A stretch of DNA of 64,000 nt from Pedobacter indicus (GCF_003449035.1 NZ_QRGB01000001.1:2480001-2544000); one strand, 5' to 3'. Shown: positions 8,508 to 16,806, numbered from the stretch's first letter. Made by a program: numbers and translations. Notes: generated by a model from the letters alone, not told the origin.

Positions 8508-8614
8508 GTTCAACATCATTATGGAAATGGGTGATGTTGAAATAAGTTCCGAACCTGAACGAAAAAATCCCACCTGACTGGAATGAATAACAAAAGGTCT
8601 TGTGGGATTTTTTA
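8508..8614 (+). ncRNA. Candidate small RNA with two hairpins
   Basis: A non-coding stretch with a perfect 10-bp stem (TTCAACATCA at 8509-8518 with TGATGTTGAA at 8532-8541), then an unpaired TCCGAACCTGAAC (8548-8560), then a terminator stem with T6 (8562-8613). A promoter-like TATATTTA (8497-8504) with TTG at 8478-8480 would start a transcript near 8508. The unpaired box and the terminator arm recur at 40357-40382 with 24 of 26 positions identical. This layout looks like a trans-acting sRNA or an independently transcribed leader. No Rfam family is recognised. Confidence 0.5.
8562..8613 (+). terminator. Intrinsic terminator of the candidate sRNA
   Basis: AAAAAATCCCAC (8562-8573) pairs with GTGGGATTTTTT (8602-8613) across a 28-base loop and ends in a T6 run. 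The symmetric A/T tracts would let it act in both directions. Confidence 0.65.
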
Positions 8615-8668
8615 ATTCTATTTACCAACCTCTTTAGTAGCCAATTACTCTATTATATTTTTTCTTCC

Positions 8669-8698
8669 CTTGCAATACTAATATTATTAGTATTTTTG
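8669..8698 (+). promoter_or_regulatory. umuDC promoter with overlapping palindromic operator
   Basis: CTTG (8669-8672) and TATTTTTG (8691-8698, a perfect TAnnTTTG) are spaced 18 bases apart, matching the Bacteroidota -33/-7 promoter. Between and over them lies a perfect inverted repeat at 8674-8694: AATACTAATA, a central T, then its reverse complement. A repressor bound here would cover the -7 element, so LexA-like or other damage-responsive control of the downstream pair is likely. The start codon follows at 8722. Confidence 0.75.
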
Positions 8699-8721
8699 AA
8701 GCAAAGATTAATGAGGAAATT

Positions 8722-9153
8722 ATGCTTAGAGAAATCAACCCCAAAAGAGACAAAGAACTAGAACCCCTAGCGGATCCCGGTAATGTAAGCGGCTTCGCCT
8801 CTCCTGCTGGAGATTATATTCAGGACCGATTGCATATTGTACAGAAGCTAGTCAAAGATCCTGTCAGTACATTTTATTTCCAGATGGAATCTAAAGAGTT
8901 GGAGAGCTTGGGAATCTCTAAGAATGCCCTCCTGGTGGTTGATCGATCCGTCCCTCCCCGTCACGGTTCGATCATCGTGGTCAACAAGGACGGCGAATGG
9001 ATCGTTAGGCAATTGATCATCCTAGGCAGACAAAAATACCTTGTTAACGGTCGCCTACAATCCGAGCGGACGCTCATTGACGATGATGGCATCCACATTT
9101 TCGGAGTGGTCACATGGAGCTGCAACCCGATGCTCAAACTGATCAAACATTAA
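8722..9153 (+). CDS. UmuD-like S24-family protein lacking the catalytic dyad
   Basis: 143 residues resembling UmuD, the accessory subunit of translesion polymerase V: GFASPAGDYIQDRL matches the UmuD cleavage-site region, followed by TFYF, GISKNALLVVDRS, HGSIIVVNKDGEWIVRQL and HIFGVV. In UmuD the self-cleavage dyad is Ser in GDSM and Lys in TVKKL. By alignment this protein has Glu59 (KEL) and Arg96 (IVRQL) at those sites, and Ser23-Gly24 at the cleavage bond. Autoproteolysis therefore looks impossible, while the beta fold needed to bind the polymerase seems kept. It begins 24 bases after the -7 element and ends 9 bases before the polymerase gene. It probably acts as a constitutive or modified polymerase partner. 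Confidence 0.85.
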   Translation: MLREINPKRDKELEPLADPGNVSGFASPAGDYIQDRLHIVQKLVKDPVSTFYFQMESKELESLGISKNALLVVDRSVPPRHGSIIVVNKDGEWIVRQLIILGRQKYLVNGRLQSERTLIDDDGIHIFGVVTWSCNPMLKLIKH

Positions 9154-9162
9154 AAACTTGCC

Positions 9163-10407
9163 ATGGTAGCATTAATAGACTGCAATAACTTCTACGCCAG
9201 CTGCGAGCGCTTGTTCCGTCCAGAACTCAATGGCAAACCTGTCGTCGTACTCAGCAATAATGATGGCTGCATCATTGCGCGAAGCAACGAAGCCAAAGCC
9301 TTAGGCTTCAAAATGGGCGATGTCTTTCATCTCGTTCAGGATAGAATCAAAGAGCATCAAGTTCAGGTCTTCAGTAGTAATTATGCCCTGTACGGCGATA
9401 TGAGCGCCAGAGTCATGACCATTTTAGCGAGGTTCTCGCCACAAGTAGAAGTTTATAGTATTGACGAATGCTTTTTGGATATGGACGGGTTTACAGAATT
9501 AGACAATTATGCCCATACTATTCGGAATACAGTTATCCGCAATACGGGAATCCCCGTTTCCGTAGGCATCGCACCGTCAAAAACCCTAGCGAAGCTAGCT
9601 AATAGAATGTGCAAGAAAACAGGCGGTACCTGCGTATTAGAATCCGACGAAGAAATCACAGCTGCTTTGAAGGACTTTGAAGTCGGCGATCTCTGGGGAA
9701 TTGGGCGACGCTATGCCAAGAAGTTAAATAAATTTGGCGTGGTTACTGCCCTCGACCTACGGAACTTGCCGCTCGAGTTCGTCAAAGAGAAGCTAACCAT
9801 TCAAGGTGTAAGAATGTGGTACGAGCTGCACGGCAAGCCTTGCATCCCCTTAAAATTGAAAATCGAACGAAAGAAAAATATCTGTTGCAGCAGAGGCTTT
9901 GGCAAGGCGACGAACGACTACGCGCATCTACGAGAGGCGACGGCCAGCTATACAAACCGCCTGTCCCAAAAACTGAGGAAAGATGGCAGTTGTGCCACAG
10001 TCCTTAACGTCAAACTGTATACCAATGCATTTAAAGTTGGTACGCCACAACTGTTTCCGACCATATCTATTCCTTTGCCCCATCCAGCCAACAATGCAAC
10101 TGATCTTATCAAAGCAGCCATGCATGGCTTAAAACATATTTTTCGTCACGGATATATGTGGAGCAAGGTTGAAGTTATGGCTACAGGATTAGTTCCCGAA
10201 GGCGAAACGCAATTGCACCTGTTTACCAACTATAACGGCGCAGTCAACAATAAAGTCAGCAAACTCATGGACAAGATCAATCGCCACTATGGTGACGGAA
10301 CACTGCGCATGGCCATTGAAGGTAAGCATCATCAGTGGACAATGCGCCGAGCGTTTCTGAGTAAGGAGTATACCACGAAGTGGAAGGATGTTGTTGGGGT
10401 GAGGTAG
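9163..10407 (+). CDS. umuC: Y-family translesion DNA polymerase, UmuC-like
   Basis: 414 residues, close to the 422 of E. coli UmuC. N-terminal palm motifs are DCNNFYASCERLF (residues 6-18; metal-binding Asp6) and SNNDGCIIARS; the catalytic YSIDECFLDM motif follows near residue 101. The helix-hairpin-helix thumb (VGDLWGIGRRYAKKLNKFGV) and little-finger domain are present, and the C-terminus has the UmuC-type tail with W-R-A-(F)LS..YTT. It copies past DNA lesions at the cost of errors. It is co-transcribed with the UmuD-like gene 9 bases upstream and presumably induced through the palindrome at 8674-8694. All acidic metal ligands seen are intact, so it should be active. Confidence 0.93.
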   Translation: MVALIDCNNFYASCERLFRPELNGKPVVVLSNNDGCIIARSNEAKALGFKMGDVFHLVQDRIKEHQVQVFSSNYALYGDMSARVMTILARFSPQVEVYSIDECFLDMDGFTELDNYAHTIRNTVIRNTGIPVSVGIAPSKTLAKLANRMCKKTGGTCVLESDEEITAALKDFEVGDLWGIGRRYAKKLNKFGVVTALDLRNLPLEFVKEKLTIQGVRMWYELHGKPCIPLKLKIERKKNICCSRGFGKATNDYAHLREATASYTNRLSQKLRKDGSCATVLNVKLYTNAFKVGTPQLFPTISIPLPHPANNATDLIKAAMHGLKHIFRHGYMWSKVEVMATGLVPEGETQLHLFTNYNGAVNNKVSKLMDKINRHYGDGTLRMAIEGKHHQWTMRRAFLSKEYTTKWKDVVGVR

Positions 10408-10519
10408 GTGGCAGAGTTAAAAGTTGGACAAGACCCAAGCTCTCCTCGAACAGAATTTAATTTCACAAAAATTAGTATATTAGGCCATCTAAAGCATACA
10501 AAGCTTATTATAAACCTAA

Positions 10520-11100
10520 AAGCATGATAGCATTTCCATTGACAATCCACTTGTCTCGATAAAAACAATTGATGAATCTATTAGTAGTCAGGTCGATAAG
10601 CTAGATAGCATAATCGATAACCTAGAATTTAATAACGGTGAACCATTTACACTGGACGGTTCAATTCAAAAGAAAAAGTCGACTGGCAAGAATATAATTG
10701 TCAAGGTATATATTTATTTGAAATAGAAACTTCAAATAAACATACAGATATTGAATCGTGGATGGATAATTTTAAAGGTTTATGGAGCGACCCTAAGTAT
10801 CACATGAAATTTGTTCCGGGGTGTAAAAAAATCAGAATGGCCGCTCATAAAGAACTAAAAGAATGGATACCTCTCTATATTGGAAAGAGCAGGAATATTG
10901 CAAGCAGGATTCATGGACATATATTTAGGGAGCTAGATAAAACAACCTTTGCCATGAAACTGAAGTCACGAGAAAATCTATACGGTCAAAGATTTCGGAT
11001 CAGTTACATCAAACTAGATGTAAACAACTACGACATGTTAGTTCCCTACGTTGAAAGGCGTCTTAGAAACAAAATAAACCCCATTGTAGGGAAACAGTAA
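10520..11100 (+). pseudogene. GIY-YIG nuclease-like gene with a frameshift
   Basis: Two frames join into one protein. The first (from 10520, no ATG) reads IDNPLVSIKTIDESISSQVDK..LDGSIQKKK. The second, joined in the A-rich tract at 10667-10678, reads VDWQEYNCQGIYLFEIE...EWIPLYIGKSRNIASRIHGHI...VERRLRNKINPIVGKQ. QGIYLF and LYIGKSRNIASRI are the two halves of the GIY-YIG endonuclease motif, including the Arg of the second helix, and ...NPIVGKQ is a typical ending. The 112-residue ORF from the ATG at 10762 contains YIG but has lost the GIY strand, so it should be inactive. It sits between umuC and a putative defence operon. Confidence 0.7.
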
Positions 11101-11198
11101 GGGTCATTATAAAACAGAAGACTGACCGAACCGGACTTGACAACTTAACTATAAGATTTTATCCAACAACATCCGCTAATTGATAAATTATCGAACAC

Positions 11199-11408
11199 AT
11201 GCATGTAAGTAAATTTATCGAACTTGATTTGAAACTAGGGGACTTCATCTGAATACAAGACGAGAAAGCCAGAGGATTTCCGGGAATTTATGATGGTCAA
11301 TTTGACACTGGCAAACTTAGCTTTCGGTTTAGAAACCATTCTAATGGCCTTACCCAAACGATTGAAATAGAAAAATTACAAATGATTGTAATAAATGAAC
11401 GTAGCTGA
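11199..11408 (+). pseudogene. 69-codon ORF interrupted by TGA
   Basis: From the ATG at 11199 the frame reads MHVSKFIELDLKLGDFI, a TGA at 11250-11252, then IQDEKARGFPGIYDGQFD..TGKLSFRFRNHSNGLTQTIEIEKLQ and a stop at 11406-11408. The part after the TGA has balanced, protein-like composition. I recognise no family. It looks like a small gene broken by one nonsense change. Confidence 0.4.
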
Positions 11409-11496
11409 ATGTAACACTTGTCCAGTTGAACTAGTTTTTTAAACCAGCTGGGATGAATTTAAAAGCACAAAAAGTGAGTCATTCACCTTCGAAATC

Positions 11497-12657
11497 CTAA
11501 AATGGTTTTAGTGCACCCAGTTTGTCAGCAATATCTCTCGTTAACTTTGCCAAAGGGCGCTTATTGAAGTAACATTCGTCGTAAAAATTACCATAGGCAA
11601 GTCGGTATGCTTCCTCATAATTAAGTTTAGCCCCTGGAAACGTTTTAATCAAAGTTTCAATATAACTGTCATTGGAAATATGTCTTTTACGAATAATTTC
11701 CTGAACGACATCTTTATGCTCATTTATTAAGATATCATGCTTAAATATTTCTAGATTACCACCTAACTGAGCCTTTATTCTAGAACTAGAAATCTGTGGA
11801 TCTTTGATCACTTTTATTGTAATATCGTCCGATTCACCCACTGCCCCAAGGTAAGACGTTGGCTCATAATCAAAGTAAAGGAAACCATGTTTCTCGTTTT
11901 GTTCATATGGAGAAAAATGAGTGTCATAACTGAAAGGACTGCGTCCTTTTAAATTTCTATTACAAACGGTGCATGACGGGATTAAATTGAAAAAGCTAAG
12001 CGCTAATAAGGGGTGTTGTTCTCTAGGGAGAAAGTGGTCAAGCTCAGCTCGAGTTATTTTTTTTCTTTTTCGAGAGACACTGAATGTATATTGCTGATTG
12101 CAATATGGACATACACGCATCTCTAAATTCGCTATTAGCTGGTAAGGACCCCACTTCTTGCCAGGACCAAGGCGTGAAAACCATCCGTAATCAAAAATCG
12201 CCGGTATTAAAAATAATAAAGGCTGATATGATGACTTCGACAAGGTATAATATCGAGAGGCTTGTGTACTCGTTGTGAAATCTAAATTTACTATAGAACG
12301 GCTTTTCGATTTAAGTTTATCCAGACAGGCGATAATACCTTGATAGTTTAGAGCGTCATTTTTGAAGGCTTCAGGTGATGCCAAGAGGCCATATGAGTTG
12401 CGTGTAAAAGAGTGTTCATTGTTAAAAAGCTTCTTGATTAAAGAAACTGCTTGTTTATGATGGACTATACCATTATTTACTTCTGTACGTATGAGATCCT
12501 CAGGTATATTGTTTTCATTTTGATTATATAGCAACCAGCTGAATAGATGAGAATAAAAATCGATGCGCTTATCTATCTCTTCTACAACAAAATCAGTATG
12601 GGTCGCTCTTATTTGATCTAACCGTTCGCTGTTTAGGCACTCTCGAATACTAATCAT
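11497..12657 (-). CDS. HNH endonuclease of a putative three-gene defence operon
   Basis: 386 residues. A helical N-terminal region of about 170 residues precedes an HNH/zinc domain: CPYC at 183-186, the metal-binding DH at 207-208 (ITRAELDHFLP), Asn224, and a second zinc pair with Asn in CTVCN (229-233). This arrangement (CxxC..[E/D]HfxP..NL.xSCxxCN) is like PtuB of Septu systems and other effector HNH nucleases. It is the last gene of an operon, starting 2 bases after the ATPase stop (TAGAAATG). By analogy the ATPase would hold or trigger it and it would cut nucleic acid on infection. The long N-terminal region may bind the ATPase. Function is inferred from family and context. Confidence 0.82.
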   Translation of the reverse strand: MISIRECLNSERLDQIRATHTDFVVEEIDKRIDFYSHLFSWLLYNQNENNIPEDLIRTEVNNGIVHHKQAVSLIKKLFNNEHSFTRNSYGLLASPEAFKNDALNYQGIIACLDKLKSKSRSIVNLDFTTSTQASRYYTLSKSSYQPLLFLIPAIFDYGWFSRLGPGKKWGPYQLIANLEMRVCPYCNQQYTFSVSRKRKKITRAELDHFLPREQHPLLALSFFNLIPSCTVCNRNLKGRSPFSYDTHFSPYEQNEKHGFLYFDYEPTSYLGAVGESDDITIKVIKDPQISSSRIKAQLGGNLEIFKHDILINEHKDVVQEIIRKRHISNDSYIETLIKTFPGAKLNYEEAYRLAYGNFYDECYFNKRPLAKLTRDIADKLGALKPF

Positions 12658-12659
12658 TT

Positions 12660-14525
12660 CTATTTACGGTCAAGTTTATTTAAATCCTTTTGGAGTTCTT
12701 CAATTTGCTTTTTCAAATATTCACGTCGCATACTATCCGGAACTTCAAAACGTTCCGTATACATGCTCCATAACTTATTAAAAATGATAGGTTCTCCTAT
12801 GAGAAGTATCTCTTTTGATAGAGTTTGCCGTTCCGCGTCTGAAAGATCTGAACTCGTTAAAGTATTTAACCTTTGAATTATATTATTTATTTTTGATTTT
12901 GCGAAATCCCCGATTAGCCCATCTTTAACAAAAAAGGCATCCTTCAGTAAATCGGTAATATTTGCACCAAACGAATTCTGATCAAGATCAGGGCGTATCA
13001 CAGTGCGATCTCCAATCCTTTCCAAGTAACTAACATTGTTTTTGGGAATATCAGAAAGTGTCAATGGGTCGTGAGTGGTAAGAATTAACTGGACGTTTTT
13101 ATTAGATAAAAGAAACGAAAAGAACTCAATAAGTATATTTACAAACCTTTTTTTCCATTCTGGATGGAAACCCACATCCCCTTCATCGATCAAAAAAATA
13201 TAATTCTTGAACTCGCGAGTTTTAATAGATGCTCGGTTTTCGTCAACATCAACGCCATTTAAAACATCAGAATACCAATTGCTGAAATTTGAAAATAAAT
13301 TATAAATATTTTTTTCACCTGAGCTCAGGTTTCGATCCACACTGAATGTTATTGGGGTGTCTTTATCATAAACAAAATGATCTTTAAAAGCTAGAATAAA
13401 AACGTCATATGCGTCGATAACTTCCTTTGCTTGTTCAAAGTTTACGTAAAACTCCGTCCAGTTCTTAGTTTTGTTAGAGTGTGGTATACATGATATTAAC
13501 GTAGACATAAAGTCCATTATCTCCCTTCTTGGAAAGTATATCTTATTCTTTTCGTAAAGTATATATGCATTTTTCAAAAACCAATTTATCTTATCTTTCA
13601 CACTTTCGTTTTTCTGATATTGAACGCTTTCTATATCCCAGTCGTTTCTTATCTTTCCCTCCTCCAGATACTTATTTCCTGTCCCTTCTAAAATCAGAAT
13701 TATCTTACGTACGACACTCTCTATAATTCGATATTTTAGTTTGATACGGTATTCTTCATCATCGTACTTTTGATCTCGCAACTTCTCTTGATCTCGCAGC
13801 TCCTCAAACTTTCGTTCATGGGTCTTACCTATTTCAGTTTTTATTGATGATAGGATGTCTTCAAAAAATGGACGAAAGTTGTAAGAAGTATCGTGGAACC
13901 GTTTCTCGTCATTATGTACTTTAATTTTAATCCGCTCAAATACTGGCAACGCGGTTTTACCAAGCATTTTACTCACTCCCGGTTGGGCCCTAAATTTAAT
14001 CCATCGCTTTATTCGATAAGAATCAGCCAACAGCATTAATTGAGCCATATTACCGGTCGTAAACTTAATATCTTCGTACATGGTTTCAGATATAGATATA
14101 TCTTTGTAATAATCATTATTACCTTCCATAGAGAAAGATTCATAATGACCGGTATAGTAAACCGTGTAAAATTTTCTAGGATCACAAACTTCATAAGTTA
14201 CACCGACGGTAGTATCTCTCTCAATGATAAAAGATATTGGATTCTCACCTGGAAGGCCATCCCTTGTATATGCACTTCTAAAAACATTCAAAATAGTAGT
14301 TTTTCCTACTCCATTTTCACCTACTAATACCGATATATTTGAAATCTCAGTCTTTCCCCAAAAGCCTGGGATATATTGTGGATTCTCAACTGCTTCTATA
14401 CGACCGTGCACATCTGAATAAAGGTTTGCGCCCCCCAAATTGATAATTTGACTAGCATGGTCTTCTCCAAAAATCTCGGGTAATTGTCCTTCTTTAATAT
14501 ATATTCCTGCTATTCGTTCTTTCAT
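12660..14525 (-). CDS. AAA/ABC-type ATPase (PtuA/OLD-like) of a putative defence operon
   Basis: 621 residues. Walker A is GENGVGKTT at 69-77, in a sequence that begins like RecF/OLD-type ATPases. A long charged helical insert (about 200-340) is followed by the ABC signature LSSGEK (about 398-403), Walker B FLIDEGDVGFHP (about 443-454) and the H-loop LTTHDP (about 483-488). It has a D-E-G-D Walker B variant and a C-terminal coiled-coil tail (REYLKKQIEELQKDLNKLDRK). It contains no TOPRIM domain, so it is an ATPase alone, as in PtuA. ATGA overlaps the stop of the upstream unknown gene, and the HNH gene follows after 2 bases, so the three are translated together. Likely role: infection-sensing ATPase controlling the nuclease. 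Confidence 0.85.
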   Translation of the reverse strand: MKERIAGIYIKEGQLPEIFGEDHASQIINLGGANLYSDVHGRIEAVENPQYIPGFWGKTEISNISVLVGENGVGKTTILNVFRSAYTRDGLPGENPISFIIERDTTVGVTYEVCDPRKFYTVYYTGHYESFSMEGNNDYYKDISISETMYEDIKFTTGNMAQLMLLADSYRIKRWIKFRAQPGVSKMLGKTALPVFERIKIKVHNDEKRFHDTSYNFRPFFEDILSSIKTEIGKTHERKFEELRDQEKLRDQKYDDEEYRIKLKYRIIESVVRKIILILEGTGNKYLEEGKIRNDWDIESVQYQKNESVKDKINWFLKNAYILYEKNKIYFPRREIMDFMSTLISCIPHSNKTKNWTEFYVNFEQAKEVIDAYDVFILAFKDHFVYDKDTPITFSVDRNLSSGEKNIYNLFSNFSNWYSDVLNGVDVDENRASIKTREFKNYIFLIDEGDVGFHPEWKKRFVNILIEFFSFLLSNKNVQLILTTHDPLTLSDIPKNNVSYLERIGDRTVIRPDLDQNSFGANITDLLKDAFFVKDGLIGDFAKSKINNIIQRLNTLTSSDLSDAERQTLSKEILLIGEPIIFNKLWSMYTERFEVPDSMRREYLKKQIEELQKDLNKLDRK

Positions 14526-15667
14526 AATGTTTCTTCTTTCAGTTCTTTTTTTAGGTTTTCAATAAATATAGCTGGACTCCTCCCTTTAATTAAATTATCT
14601 AACATTAATGAATCAAAAACTCCTAGACCAAGCTCTGCTATTACCGCTGCCGTACCACCAATAACATTTCCAAGCGCAGCACCCATACCGAAGAGGGTCA
14701 AATGTTTTAATAGTTTTCCCTCGTTAGTCTGAAAAAAATTTGATTTACCTTTGATCTCATTTAAATATTCTTTTGAAATATCCATTGCATTCGCATTCTC
14801 GCCTACTGTATTTATCCATTTTCTGTAATATTTTGCGGAATTTAGATATCGAATCTTAAAGACATCTTCGAAGCCAATTCTTTCATTTAAAAATAGATCC
14901 TTTAAATTAGGGAGGTTCTCTAAAGCCAAGATGGCACTTGTGTTATCAGCTATGTTGTATGCTTTTCCAATGTTTTTCAGGTTTTGATCGCATATCGAAT
15001 AGTGTTGATAGTTCTCATAGCTTTTAAAATTGTTTTTTGATAGTATCGTGGTTTCCAGAACCTTGTGACCAAGATTCTGTAGAACTTCACGCTCTTGTAT
15101 TCCTAATAAAGCCGGTTTCTTGAGATATGGCAAACCTAATTCTGCGAGAATATCATTTTCATATGCATCTATTACAATATCGACTGCATCTTTTGAAAGC
15201 TCGAGACCACCAGTCCCCAAGTAGTGACCTCTAGCACGTCTGTTGAAGATTCTCTTTCTATCTCGGTGAAAATTAAAATTTCGCAATGCTTCATGAATGT
15301 TTCTTTCTGGGTCTAAATCACCATCTGTCAACGCTCCCGCTACAATTGGAGGTTGACCATATATAGTAGAAGTATTTATCGTACCATCTTCCAAAGATGT
15401 TCCACGACCGGTGATGATCGCCGGTGCCCAAATCATCATTTTTAAGTATCCACGATCAAAAAGCCTTTCAACTACGTTGATACCCAAATTCTTGAGTAGG
15501 AAATAAAGCGCATAGTTTACTCTATTAGTGGTTATAACAACGGTGTCGAAAATTAGTAATTGCTCAAAAAGATTTGCCACAAGTTGTCGTTCAACTTCGG
15601 CGTTAACTTTAGGAAAGCCAAATTCATAAGGTGATCCGATTGTATTGTTGAAAACTATATTTTTCAT
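14522..15667 (-). CDS. Unknown first gene of the ATPase-HNH operon
   Basis: 381 residues that I do not recognise. The N-terminal part (30-75) has alternating hydrophobic strands and helices (FEQLLIFDTVVITTNRVNYALYFL, LGINVVERLFDRGYLKMMIW). The middle is charged and mostly helical. Near the C-terminus a glycine-rich hydrophobic segment (HLTLFGMGAALGNVIGGTAA, then VIAELGLGVFDSLML) could be a membrane or amphipathic helical hairpin. It is the promoter-proximal gene, ATGA-coupled to the ATPase, so it is an integral part of the operon rather than a passenger. It could be the sensor, a membrane-acting effector or an immunity-like regulator. Confidence 0.75.
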   Translation of the reverse strand: MKNIVFNNTIGSPYEFGFPKVNAEVERQLVANLFEQLLIFDTVVITTNRVNYALYFLLKNLGINVVERLFDRGYLKMMIWAPAIITGRGTSLEDGTINTSTIYGQPPIVAGALTDGDLDPERNIHEALRNFNFHRDRKRIFNRRARGHYLGTGGLELSKDAVDIVIDAYENDILAELGLPYLKKPALLGIQEREVLQNLGHKVLETTILSKNNFKSYENYQHYSICDQNLKNIGKAYNIADNTSAILALENLPNLKDLFLNERIGFEDVFKIRYLNSAKYYRKWINTVGENANAMDISKEYLNEIKGKSNFFQTNEGKLLKHLTLFGMGAALGNVIGGTAAVIAELGLGVFDSLMLDNLIKGRSPAIFIENLKKELKEETL

Positions 15668-15703
15668 TTAACAATTGACATTCAATGTTATTACGGTTGG
15701 TTT

Positions 15704-15737
15704 AAGAAATAACTGGTTAAATATTCCAATATACAAA
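15704..15737 (-). promoter_or_regulatory. Possible promoter of the three-gene operon
   Basis: On the minus strand TTTG (15737-15734) and TATTTCTT (15711-15704) are 22 bases apart, roughly matching the Bacteroidota -33/-7 pattern, and lie 37-70 bases before the ATG at 15667. The -7 box is imperfect. Confidence 0.3.
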
Positions 15738-15849
15738 CATTAAATATCTTTCTGACAATAACTTCAAAAAAATATTAGCTGTATTAAATTAATGACGCCG
15801 ATTGACGCCTCCCCTGAAAACCGGAGTATTTAAATTTAGAAATATTTTA

Positions 15850-16761
15850 TTATTTCATTAACCTAAACTTCAGCATATACACCCCTACCAATGGCAGCGT
15901 ACATATCAACAATACGATTAACCAGTACACATAAACCCCAATAATCAACCAAACAATCAAACCCTGCACAATTGCATAAATACTAGACACCACCAGGTGA
16001 GGCACTCTCCTTTCGTTAGCTAAGATTTGATAAAAATGCAACCGATGAGCACCAAAGATATTTTGACGCAGAATCAGACTATGAACCAAAGTAAGAACAG
16101 AGTCAACACCGTACACCGCCAAAAACAAAATATAAATTGGATTTCCTGAATCTAATATCAATCGAAGCAACAGGAACATGATCCAAAAGGCCATGGTTAC
16201 ACTACCCACATTCCCCGCAAAGCATTTTGCTTTTTTACGGAAATTAAAGAACAGGAATACGACACATGAGATCATCGGCAACCAGATCAGATCACGTTCT
16301 ACAAAGTTAAATACATTGATATTGACATATTGCAGACCACCGAGTACAACAAGGCTATAAAGAACCGTCATGCCGTTGATACCGTCCATGGATTTGTAAA
16401 CCTGAATACAGCCAAGAACGAACATACACAACACCGCAATCGCCCACCAGGGCATAATGATGAATACCGGTAAGAACTGAAACATCATCAGCACAGCCGC
16501 TACGTAAACGGATAAGCGTATTTTCCAAGAAAGTGAAAAGTAGTCGTGAAGCAAGGAAACAACACCAATAACTGCAGCACCCGCAACAGCTAACAGATAG
16601 TTCGGATAAACGAAGCCAGCTAAAACAATCGCAATTAAAAAAACAATACCGCCACTCCTTATCGAAGTCGCGGTATCAGCAGTAGCCTTAGCCCGCACTA
16701 GTCGTACTACCAGCACGAGTTGCGGTATCTGAATTATATTTCTTCTGCTTCCCGATAGCAT
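15850..16761 (-). pseudogene. Degenerate WecA/WbpL-like transferase paralogue
   Basis: 303 residues very similar over the C-terminal 270 to the transferase at 44584-45525 (for example a long identical run around VNINVFNFVERDLIWL). The N-terminal 35 or so residues are replaced by unrelated ones, removing the first transmembrane helix. Catalytic positions are altered: FLDDR became LLHDY, NFMDG became KSMDG, and FAGDVG became FAGNVG. Losing acidic residues at all three motif sites means transferase activity is very unlikely, though the frame stays open. It follows an aminotransferase relic on the same strand, so both look like remnants of a displaced glycan locus. It could alternatively be a repurposed membrane protein. 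Confidence 0.7.
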
Positions 16762-16780
16762 TTAATTTTATGGACAGACC

Positions 16781-16806
16781 CAGTGCAAAATCTCACGCAC
16801 TGGGTT
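16781..16806 (+). terminator. Hairpin resembling an intrinsic terminator
   Basis: CCCAGTGC (16781-16788) pairs with GCACTGGG (16799-16806) over a 10-base loop and is followed by TTTTAATCTT on the plus strand. It lies between the aminotransferase relic and the degenerate transferase, both on the minus strand, where no T-run follows, so its use in that direction is doubtful. Confidence 0.4.

Noticed and set aside
11250-11252. In-frame TGA as a selenocysteine codon
   Set aside because: No selenoprotein family match and no SECIS-like hairpin was seen directly after it; a nonsense mutation is simpler.
11497-15667. Retron or Gabija-type system
   Set aside because: No reverse transcriptase, no TOPRIM domain in the ATPase and no UvrD-like helicase are present.
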